A DNA stretch of 42,959 nucleotides from Chromera velia (lineage: Eukaryota; Sar; Chromeraceae): contig JAHBMJ010000230.1 of NCBI GenBank assembly GCA_018398765.1, positions 5,992 to 48,950 on the forward strand, written 5' to 3'. A model generated the notes under the pieces. It was not told where the DNA came from and did no database searches. It saw nothing but the letters and a program-made list of their open reading frames with translations. The position numbers were made by a program, and so were the translations under genes. The stretch's first letter is position 1. Each line of letters begins with the position of its first letter. Of this stretch, positions 1 to 8,436 are shown piece after piece.

Positions 1-1304
1 TGACCGTATGACAGTCGGTAGGGTGCTCTCACAGGAGGAGAGTGCCCTGCCTTGAGCTTGATCTCACACTCGATCTTTCGGTGGGGCGGGAGACCCGGGA
101 GCTCGTCTGGGAATCGATCAAAATGTTTCTCGAGAACCGGTCGGATGCTGGGTGGGACTTCTTTGCTCTGGAGGTGCTTTCGGAATCCCGTGTAGGTTGA
201 AGAATTGATGGGATGGTCAAGAGGGAAAGATGAAAGGGGCGGTGGGTCTCCGGGATTACCGGCAGACTGCAGGGAATACACTCCCAACGTATCACTCACC
301 CCCCCCTTCTGCACTGCTTCGAGGCGGAATAGATGCACACGGGAACTGGGTCTCTTCATCAGCCGACGGAGCTCTCTCTGGCTAAAGAAGTCCTCCCCCT
401 CCCCTTCCGCCGGGTACTCCTCGCTGTCAAGCAGGAGCAAGTCTCTCCCGGTCGGCGACTTACACGCGGGGATCGTGAGGGCCTTCTCACGGTAATGTGG
501 GATAGGAATATACTCCTCACAGAAGGGCATCCCCAACACAACATTGTAATCATCGTCCAGATCGACTACTGTGAGATTCAGAGGCGCGCTGAAGCCTTGT
601 ATGCAGAGGGGAAGGCCTTTGACCTCCTGGGAAATCGGAAGTTGCGGTCCCCCGTTCAACCCACCCTTGCATGCGGTCGGTTCATCGAGATTCCAGAGAG
701 TGAAGCGGTTCGACTCGGCAACGGAATGGGCAAGGAAGTTCGAATCTGCCCCAGGATTGTACAGACAGCGAACAGGGACCCCTGCCAACCAACCGTGGAA
801 GCGGATGAGCTTCCCCGGTGCGCAGGAGGTCTTCGTGGAGTAGTATCTGCAAAACGAGTAGCCATTCCGCATGCCTGCATTCTGATTCTGCTGTTGCGAG
901 CCCCACAACCCCGGCGGGAAGTCAGTGACTGGGCGTGCGGCAGGCTGCCACATCTGCTGGTGCTGCATGGGCGAAGGTGTGAGGCCTGAGGGCACCACCG
1001 GACCCTGAGGTTGCATGAGAGGGTTACTGACCCCCATGTGCCTGAAATTCCGATTGTCAGGACGGGGAGGGGCATTCCGATGCTGCTGTTGTTGCTGCTG
1101 AAATGACTGGTATGGGAAGTTTCGGTGCTGCTGGGGGAGGAGACGGTTATTAGACTTTGGGCACCTGTTCACCCGGTGGCCCTGTTGGTGGTAGTTGAAA
1201 CATCTGTCTTCTCTGATGTGCCTCTGCACCTGCTCGTGCGACAGTGCATATAAGCGCGACAATCTATCTATTTCCATCGGTGCAAGCCCATCTGTGTTGC
1301 GCTG
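1..1304 (-). pseudogene. Zinc knuckle, retropepsin and start of reverse transcriptase (pol), partial
   Basis: About 434 codons remain open to the window edge in the gag frame. Near 1200-1160 a CCHC-like knuckle reads C-F-N-Y then H and C, so the second zinc cysteine is Tyr. Near 740-761 the retropepsin active site reads Y-N-P-G-A-D-S-N-F where D-S/T-G-A-D is expected; the catalytic Asp is Asn. The protease C-terminal signature V-V-L-G-M-P-F lies near 535-545. At 120-1 the hallmark entry of Ty3/gypsy reverse transcriptase is clear: FPDELPGLPP, then a charged strand, then PPVRAPYRLS. The polymerase core lies off the window. It would make cDNA if intact, but the protease change argues against autonomy. 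Confidence 0.88.
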
Positions 1305-1340
1305 TTACACCGCGTGCCCGCCTCCATCGGCGCGCTCGCC

Positions 1341-2036
1341 TCAGATCAATTGGTCTTCCTCGTCTGCCACTGTCATGACGGCCTCAAGTCCCGTGACTCC
1401 CCGACGCTTCACAGCGAGACGAATGTTAGTTGGCAATCCCCTGAGGTAGTCGTACAGTAGGTCGGCTTCTGTAATATCCTCAATCTGCATGGCCTTCTCT
1501 ATGAAGTCATCAGTGTACTTCTGTACTGTCTTGTTCCCACATTTCATCGCTTGGACTTCCTCTCGCAAACGTGTCTGAGCATTTGGGTCTTTGAACTTCT
1601 TCCCAATCCTCTCTTTAAAATTCTTCCACCCCTGGAACGGTGTTCGGAGGTTTTTAAGCTTGTACCACCTGTGCAGGGGACAGGATAGGTATTGACATGC
1701 TGCTTCGCATTTCTCGGCTTCCAACGCTCGCGATAAGCGAAGCCATCTCTCGGTTATACGGAGCCAATCTAGGAGTTGTTTGCGGCTGCCTGCGTACGTA
1801 AACGGCTCTTTGGGTTTCAAATTTGACTTCACGGCCGCTGGAGGGCTGTTCTCCGCGGTGCCTTGTTGTGCTGTTACGATTGTCTGCTGGTGGTTGATCA
1901 GCTCTTGGTGTAGCTGTTGATTCTGTTGGGTTAACTGCCCGTTTTGGACCTGCAGTGCCTGGATCTCAGCTTGCTGCTGCTGTTGAGTTTGAATAAGCTG
2001 CTGAATGAGCTCAGAAGTGATAGAAGACGGGTCCAT
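1341..2036 (-). pseudogene. Gag capsid region of the Ty3/gypsy element
   Basis: 231 codons from ATG at 2036 to TGA at 1341-1343. A Gln-rich N-terminal region (about residues 1-60) precedes a Retrotrans_gag-like core. In that core I recognise the usual pattern: a short YAG segment, W-L residues, a paired-helix region with W-KNF-ER, and a Y-DDF-EKA segment. Gag forms the virus-like particle that packages element RNA. Past the stop the same frame continues with 11 codons, a TAA, and then a PMEID segment and the zinc knuckle that normally belong to Gag. The stops therefore look like nonsense mutations (the natural candidates are CGA to TGA and CAA to TAA), or possibly suppressible stops. Confidence 0.85.
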
Positions 2037-2100
2037 CCTGCCCGCACTTCAAACAATGGTTGAGAGGCAGAGCGGGGTCTCCTTGAGGCAGAGGACCGGG

Positions 2101-2112
2101 GCTCTGCTACCA
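2101..2112 (-). other. tRNA primer-binding site of the retrotransposon
   Basis: The minus strand reads TGGTAGCAGAGC, one base different from TGGTATCAGAGC, the widespread site complementary to the 3' end of initiator tRNA-Met. It lies 65 bp upstream of the gag ATG, where a primer-binding site should be. It also fixes the inner LTR edge close to 2113. Confidence 0.7.
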
Positions 2113-2460
2113 CGTCAGATTTCCTCCTAAACTAAGAACGTAGTCTAGTCGGAGACTTATCGTACCTTACCTCCTTAAGTCTGTCAGTCAGAGTTCACTT
2201 CCAAGGACTCCATTCAAGCGATACAGATGGATGAAGACTATACGATATGCTTCTATTTATTTCTGTATTACAAGTCTATTATTTCTTTCTCTGTATTGTC
2301 AGTCTGTCACTTAATTCTCTTAGTGCACTTAATTAATACCGGCCGGGCTTAGTATTGCGAAGTTAGTTTCCCAGTCCCAGTTCTAGCAAGTTTGGCGGGT
2401 GATCAAGTCGCCGTACAAGCCACAACGTAACGATTAGCAGTCATTTTGGAGTGATTAATT
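2113..2460 (-). repeat. Probable 5' LTR of the Ty3/gypsy element
   Basis: This stretch lies directly upstream of the primer-binding site on the minus strand and has no coding content. It is AT-rich with short CTGACTGACAGACT-like reiterations. The second LTR is outside the window, so neither boundary nor TG/CA ends can be confirmed. Confidence 0.5.
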
Positions 2461-2580
2461 TCATTCCACAGACGAATCAAACGTTTTATTTCCTTCATCA
2501 TGATTGTGCGTATTATGTATGTTGGGAGTGTTTGTTGAGCTGTTGGGCCGTGTTGGGCTTTCTTGTTGGGCGTGTTGTGT

Positions 2581-2654
2581 ATTGGGCGTGTTGGGCACCC
2601 AACAGCTTCCTGGCAAGGTGAAGCCTAACAGTACAACAAGCCCAACAGCCCAAT
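2581..2654. repeat. TTGGGC-rich inverted repeat with inner palindrome
   Basis: ATTGGGCGTGTTGGGC at 2581-2596 is matched by its inverse GCCCAACAGCCCAAT at 2640-2654, with one extra base in the left arm. A perfect palindrome, TGTTGGGCACCCAACA, sits at 2589-2604. Further TTGGGC copies extend left to about 2520. It lies just outside the presumed LTR and could be a miniature element or a regulatory hairpin. Confidence 0.6.
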
Positions 2655-4110
2655 AAAACCTGGTGACACGAAGTTTTTCATAAAAATGAATACATGTTTC
2701 TAGCCTAACATAAAAACTAATGTTACTGTTATATTTTTTGTAATTTATAGTTTTTGGTTTTTTATGAAACTTTTTGTATAACATTCCTAGATTTTTGTCT
2801 GTTTTTCTTTAAAGTCAGGGGTCATGATCTACCTATATGTAGAGTGCGGCCCCCTAGTGAATGAATGAATGAATGAAGAGAAAAAGAAAAAGAAATGAAA
2901 GGCTTAGCAAACGAAAGGTGGAACAAGAAGGAATAAAAACAAAGGAAAGGTGAAAAGAGAAAGAAGAAAAAGGAAATATAGACAACAGCTTAAGAAGTTG
3001 CTAACGCACTTCTTCCATGAGGAGGGAAAGGTGTACACTGATTGATGCACTGACACACTGATTGACGCACTGACACACTGATGCTGAATGGAATGACTCG
3101 AGAATATTTCCTCTCATGTTTTTTCTATCTGTCTTTATTCTTCTTTTAATGCATCTCGATACAGATTCTTTTCTTTGTGTCTTGATTCTTATCTTTTCAT
3201 GCACATTTGATCTCTCTCTGTGTATTTTTGTGTACCCCCTCTGTAAAGCGAGTTGGTATGTGCATTTACAGGATCTCTTTATCTTTTCCGACTGCGAAAG
3301 TGTTTCTGGTGCTTTCTTCCTGATGCATGCCGACCAGAACCACCCTGCAGGAGGAGAGCTCCACTACGCAGACACCGCCTCTTGAATGCCTGTGGTGTCG
3401 TTATTTATTATTTGCAGAGTGAGTGGATGAATGATGAGTGAAAGTGTATGACTGGCTGTGGGGCGATCTCTACATGAGCTCATATGCAGTGACAGATTCG
3501 TGAAGCTTCTTGTGGTGACTGATCGCTTGTACGTGCCGTCATCCCGTTCTCGTTTACTTAAGACAGCGATGTTCAAGATGAATGGTTGGCACTCCACGCA
3601 CACGCTTATGGCAGTGTCCGACAACCCATGTTAGTCGTTGCATACCGACTTCTTGCGTGATTCGAATCTGATATGAGGGAGAAAGGAAAGAGCATCAAGG
3701 AGAAATGAAGCGATTGAAATTGAGTACAAGATCTGAGATCGTGTGTGGACACACGCCTTGGGAGGACGGGCATGTGTGACATGAATGCTCATAGCCAAGC
3801 CGCCTCTAAGCGTTGGCGTGGGCCGGTCAGTGGCGTTGAGAGAACGCATGAGCCTGCCTTGTGGGACCGAGTGGAAACGCGTGCGCCCATAACTACTCCA
3901 ATCGATATAGCTTCAGGATGGCTTGTGTTCATGGCATTCAGATTGACCATTAAAAGAACCGGATTTTGAAGTAGGACTTCTAGAGAACACTTCTAGGAAC
4001 AGACTTTCTTATCTGTTATCTGAGCCTCATGCTAGTTATGATTACGTTTCAACCGTAATGACAGAAGAGAACATAGATCTCTCCGGCATATCTGTGCCCG
4101 CTTTGTCTTC
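2655..4110. other. Gene-free stretch
   Basis: I see no supportable gene. 2850-3000 holds a GAAT microsatellite and a purine-rich tract. 3040-3080 holds four close copies of a CACTGATTGACG-like unit. Open frames here are short and of low complexity. Confidence 0.5.
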
Positions 4111-4532
4111 TTACTTCTTTTCAACATGAGGGTCTGCAAGAGGCTCCTCCCCTTCCTTTTCTTCAACACCGCCGCCTTCATTCTCTTCAAAATCCCCTTC
4201 GTTACCTGAAAAGTCGGACTCCGATATCTTGTTTGACTCATCAGCGAGACCATCATTTGCTGCTGCTACTGCCTGTTTGGAGAGGTGACTACAGCACAGA
4301 GCCTCGCAGATCAATGCGGGTGAGGGGAAGACTGCCAAGGGGGGGAGGACTGTTGAGAGGAGGACTGCCAAGGAGATTTCCGGGCGGCTGGAGGCACAAG
4401 GCCACCGAGTAATGGCTAGTCAGCCTTGGTGGCCCCCTCCCCTTTCTTCTCTGCGGCAACAAAGAACTTCAAGAACTTCTGAGACTGCGTCGTCTTCGCG
4501 CCAGAGTCAGGCGCTTTTCGTTTGAGTGCCAT
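4111..4532 (-). pseudogene. Hypothetical coding fragments: basic N-terminus and acidic C-terminus
   Basis: Two pieces on the minus strand. ATG at about 4532 opens a 38-codon peptide beginning MALKRKAPDSGAKT, containing SQKFLKFF and ending at TAG near 4416. Downstream, in a frame open from about 4371, lies an acidic tail (DFSGNEGDFEENEGGG, then EEKEGEEPL) ending at 4111. Basic-start plus acidic-end fragments of this kind occur in element-encoded proteins, but no family is recognised. They may be exons of one small gene, since AG acceptors are present between them, or a decayed copy. Codon content is gene-like only in the tail. Confidence 0.25.
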
Positions 4533-4909
4533 GACATTCAGACGGTAAGACAGTCTGGGCAGACTGTCACTTTTGCAAAAATTCAGAGTCGAGTGAGCAG
4601 ATTCAACTGTGAAGTATTAAATTTAGTATTCATGGAAGTACACAAATCACATAGATGAATGTTCCTTTGATAGGTTGAGCCCGCTGCTCTCAGTTGATCG
4701 CTTGACAAGAATCTGTACAGCTCTCTGGGCTGAGAGCTGTCAGAGCAACATTTGGCGGACTCGATCTCATTTTTTTTTTTCGATGCCGCCGCGGAGAGAT
4801 AAAGGCGACGGTCCCGCCGCGGAAACTTACTCGACCGGCGGAGCGGCGCGTCGCGGTCCTCCCCTTCTCCTCCAAGTTTTTTCCCCGCGGCGCGCCGCGG
4901 TGCGCCTGA

Positions 4910-4941
4910 ACCGCGGCGTTTATACACATAAACGCCGCGGT
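4910..4941. repeat. Perfect GC-rich hairpin
   Basis: ACCGCGGCGTTTA (4910-4922) and TAAACGCCGCGGT (4929-4941) are exact inverses around a 6-nt loop. The right arm is then repeated directly as TAAACGCCGCGGTGT, so the dyad can pair in two registers. It sits in a CG-rich island (about 4785-4965) with many CGCGG/CCGCG blocks, unlike the flanking DNA. Confidence 0.75.
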
Positions 4942-5197
4942 GTATAAACGCCGCGGTGTCTAGAAACGCTGCCCGCGCTTCGGAGTGGCTCATTTTGTGC
5001 TCATTCTCACCGAATTGACCGTGGGTCTGAAACCCTGGTATCCCAGACCCAGCTTTCAGTGAAGTTGGGTATGACACCATCAATTGAAGAAAACTCTCTG
5101 TCAAAAGTTTTCTTTTATCATGCAATGAATTGTGACAGAGCGTTTTTCGCGAAAGGACACCTCCGGGCAAAAGTCATTGATTGGACCCAGGAGGGAG

Positions 5198-5389
5198 GTC
5201 TACTTGGACCTTCCATCTGGGTCTGAGAGACCGGTCTCCCAGACCCAAACCGAAGGTGGGGTCCGACCTGTGACTGGAAGACTCTCTGAAGATGTTCTGA
5301 AGGCCTATTCCAGTCACAGGTTGGAACTCACCTTCAGCTTGGGTCTGGGAGACCGGTCGTTGAGACCCAGATGGAAGGTCAAAGTGGAC
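5198..5389. repeat. Long nested inverted repeat (82-bp arms)
   Basis: Left arm 5198-5279 and right arm 5308-5389 are near inverses around a 28-nt loop, so the single strand folds into one long hairpin. Each arm carries a smaller dyad, GGGTCTGRGAGACC followed by GGTCTCCCAGACCC in the left arm and a less perfect version in the right. A related GGGTCTG...CAGACCC dyad lies at about 5026-5053. A foldback/MITE-like element or the template of a long hairpin RNA are both possible. Confidence 0.8.
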
Positions 5390-5462
5390 CTTCCTTCTAG
5401 GTCTGGGTGCATTCGGATTCTGGCGTCTACGTGTCTTCGTGCTCCTCTCTTCTTGCTCACAG

Positions 5463-5659
5463 ATATCTCGGATGATCCGAGAACCAGCGCTTTCCTCGGG
5501 ATCGCCCTCGGCAGGGCGTTAAAAGGCCGGGTAAGTCTTCTTCTTTCCCGTCCGTCTCTTTTTGTATCTTTTTGTTGCTCACCTTTCTCTTTCCTTCTCT
5601 GGTGCCTGCAGGCAATTGTTCCAGCCCCAGAAGCTTTCTGGGAGCTAGTCTGGGAATGA
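5463..5659 (+). CDS. Candidate spliced 3' end of a small unknown gene
   Basis: Two exons are supported by strong splice signals. The acceptor CTTGCTCACAG precedes 5463, the donor GTAAGTC follows 5530, and the acceptor TGCCTGCAG precedes 5612. Exon one (68 nt) and exon two (48 nt) join in frame into a product containing SDDPRTSAFLGIALG and ending PEAFWELVWE before TGA at 5657-5659. No family is recognised and no upstream exon is clear; the long inverted repeat lies immediately upstream. It may be coding or a spliced non-coding transcript. Confidence 0.25.
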
Positions 5660-6969
5660 TCTTTGTGTCTGGGGAGCTGAAGAAGCCTTTGGTCAGCCTG
5701 TTTCTCTTTTTTGTGTATAGTGATGATTTCCGCCTTGATTGTCTATATGTGTAGATGCATATGTGTACGCCTTTGCCTTCCCAGACAGGGTAGCCGCCAA
5801 TCCCATTCAAGCGTCACTTGAACGGAGCTCTCTTCCATCATGCCTGTGTGCAGCTCTTCAGATAGATTCTTCACTGAAATGCTGATGCTTTGCCGGATCG
5901 TCTGGCAGTACCTGCCTGATCCTGCCTGCCTGCCTGCCTGTCCCCCTCTTTTCATCTGTCTACCTGTCAGACTTCCTGTGCCTACTTGCTGGGCCTGACA
6001 GTGTCTGGCTATGCACATATCGGCACATGTGTGCCTGTCTTCCTGTGCTGCCTCTCTGGATGTCTGGATGTCTGGCTGTCTGCCTGCTCAAGAAATAGGA
6101 GGGCAGAAAGAGAGAGAGATGGAGAGAGCCAAGATGCAGTTTCACGCTTCTTGGAACGCCTCTCTTTTTCAAATGACCACTTGCACTTCAAGATGAAGTC
6201 ATTGTATTGTAAATGACAGCAGCAGTTTGTTGGTAGCCGTTTTGCTTTGCACCCCTCCGGGCCTTCCGTAATACTATGTCTTCCTCGTGCATGAGGTACG
6301 TGAGGCCGCACTCGCACCATTGCGTCGAAAACCCTGTGCGCACTCCTGTCCAATGTAAATTGAGATGATTCTCATGCTGATCTTATTCTTGAATTGTTCT
6401 TCTTTTCTGCGTGCTTTGATTCTTAGAGGAGATTCCGTATTCGCGTGACGTTCTGCATGCAGGTAACCGTCAGCCTCTACGGGGTGACCCCCTTGACGGG
6501 CTTCCGTCAGCCCAGGGCGTATGAGCAGTAAACGACGCCCACTGTTTGAATGTGCACATTCAATTGAAATCTGTGCAAAGCATTGTGTGTGTTTCAAACC
6601 GTTGGTGTGCAAGCTTTTTAGTCGGAAGCTAGCAAGCTTACAGTGGTGTATATTAAAATCTAAGTTAAAATTAATTAGAATGAAGCACTATAATTAATAA
6701 ACAATCATAATCCAATCATTTTATTTTAGTTAGTAAAGTGTTAGAATTAGTTTTTAATTGGATTTCAAGGTTTGTATAGATTCATTTAATAGTTTAAAAG
6801 CTTCCAAAACTTGGTATGATATTTAAAAATTAAAAGTCACTTCTCAAGACAAAGGTTCAGATTGGAAGTCCTATCAGTTAGGGTCACAAATTTATGAGGG
6901 GATACACAGCATTCGAACGAATAACACCATATAGGCAGGAATGTGGGGAGTTCGAGGTTCGAAGATAGC
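5660..6969. other. Gene-free stretch
   Basis: A CCTG microsatellite lies near 5918-5941 and TGTCTGGC-type reiterations lie at 6000-6090. The stretch turns AT-rich from about 6640. Several medium-length open frames overlap each other in both directions and show no conserved motif, so none is called. Confidence 0.45.
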
Positions 6970-6970
6970 A

Positions 6971-7244
6971 CGAAGAGAGCGTAAAGCAATTCACGGATTC
7001 TGAAGGTGAAGATGAGGCAAAAGCAGGAGCTGCAGGACCCACGTCAGGGACAGGAGATGACACCCCTTCCCGACACGTACCGGACCCCGGGAGGCATGAT
7101 GATGACGGAGACGAGGAGCATGATGATGAGGGTGATGGAGACGACGATGACGATGAGAATAAAGATGGTGACTGGCAGGAAAATTCGGATAAGATGGACG
7201 ATGACGATGAAAATGATGTCTTAGTGGTACAGTCTTACTGTATG
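6971..7244 (+). CDS. Acidic Asp/Glu-rich exon, unknown gene
   Basis: After an AG at 6968-6970 an open frame reads HEESVKQFTDSEGEDE, continues through a Gly/Ala/Thr linker into dense Asp/Glu runs (HDDDGDEEHDDEGDGDD), and reaches a possible donor (AAAAG then GTGTGT) near 7245. It has no own ATG, so it would be an internal or last exon. Triplet GAT/GAC expansion alone can create such a frame, and no partner exon is identified, so this is weak. Confidence 0.25.
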
Positions 7245-8436
7245 CAAAAGGTGTGTAGGTGTCTATAATTGAGTACGTTGAATGCACATGCCTGTGTCAA
7301 TTGAAGAAAAACTTGATGACGATGATGAATGCGTACCTGAATGATTCAAATACGACAAAAAAAATCATACACAGATATTTTATTTCAAAAATTCAGTTTT
7401 AGTTAGAATTAAAAAAAAGTTTTATTGATGGTTAATATGTTAAATTAAATCTACTACTATCTACTACACTGCCTATTTAAAGTTTCATAATAGTTATATA
7501 ACCTACTAACTTATAAATTAACTAGAAAAAAGATTTAAATGACCTGATGATTAAAGATTAAAGACATTATACTGGATACAATATAGTAGTTATATCTTCA
7601 AAAAATGATTTATTATGTTATTATGTTTAAAACATAATTTAATATACAATAAAAATGTTAGAATATTATATTTCATATAATAAAAAAATAACGTTTAAGT
7701 TACTCACGTATAAAACAACATTCATTGTTGTAAAGTAATTTTAGGCAGTAATCATTCAGAGTCTTTGCTAAGCATTCATGAGCAAAAGACTCAGTCAGAT
7801 TCGTTTTCAGACGCTTGTATAAACACTGTGGCACCTGAACGCATAGATGTGAGCACAGACCTGGGCATAGACTGTAGTCGTTGCCAGAAGTTGTTAAAAC
7901 GTTTGTCAGTCACTGTAACAGCGGAAACAGATCTTGTTTTCGTTTTGTAATCTCGTTTGTGTTTTTGCTCTCCCCATGGAGATGGTCCTACATGAAAAAC
8001 AAAGACACAGGTTCAAAAGAGGAAAGACCAAACAAAGATCCATGCAGTCAACTGGTGCCGCTGCAATGCAAGATTCCATGTTGTTCCCATTCATTTCACA
8101 TATGCGCCCCTTCCAGGTAGTATGACATGTACCTGTCTGGCAGTTTTTTATTTTAACAAATGGAGGGGACGTTTTCAGTTTCATCTCAAGCTTCGGCATG
8201 AACGAATTGACGACAGCAGACAGAGGATACAAAACGCAATACACCAAAAATTCTCGCGAATGCTTTCCCTCCATGTACATATTTTCCTTTCCCGATTCCC
8301 AACGTATGTCTACTTACATTTCAAGACCTCTTCGGTTCGAATCAGCAAGTGCAGAAAAAACGCAAATCTGTACAGGAAATTGGACAAAAAAACAAACTGG
8401 CTGAAAAGGGCACACACACGCAGATTTCCGTATCAA
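7245..8436. other. AT-rich spacer
   Basis: 7300-7760 is strongly AT-rich with no open frame of note. 7765-8430 has short overlapping open frames without recognisable motifs. This is the 3' flank of the minus-strand aminotransferase gene, so part of it may be 3' untranslated region. Confidence 0.5.

Larger units (their letters stand above)
1..2460 (-). mobile_element. Ty3/gypsy-type LTR retrotransposon, partial (runs off the left edge)
   Basis: Read on the minus strand, the order is probable LTR, primer-binding site, gag, zinc knuckle, aspartic protease, start of reverse transcriptase. This is the order of Ty3/gypsy (Metaviridae-type) elements. The gag, knuckle, protease and RT-start motifs all lie in one reading frame from 2036 to 1. 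That frame is broken only by TGA at 1341-1343 and TAA at 1305-1307. The rest of pol and the second LTR lie outside the window. Several key residues are altered (second knuckle cysteine, protease aspartate), so this copy is probably non-autonomous. The outer LTR limit near 2460 is uncertain. Confidence 0.9.

Noticed and set aside
333-989. Long plus-strand open frame at the left edge
   Set aside because: It is the antisense shadow of the retrotransposon protease/pol frame, which carries clear family motifs on the minus strand.
4583-5170. 195-codon minus-strand open frame
   Set aside because: It spans the CG-rich hairpin island and has no motif or gene-like codon pattern; probably chance.
8330-8350. 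GGTTCGAATC resembling a tRNA T-loop
   Set aside because: No acceptor, anticodon or D-arm pairing around it. No tRNA gene was found anywhere in the window.
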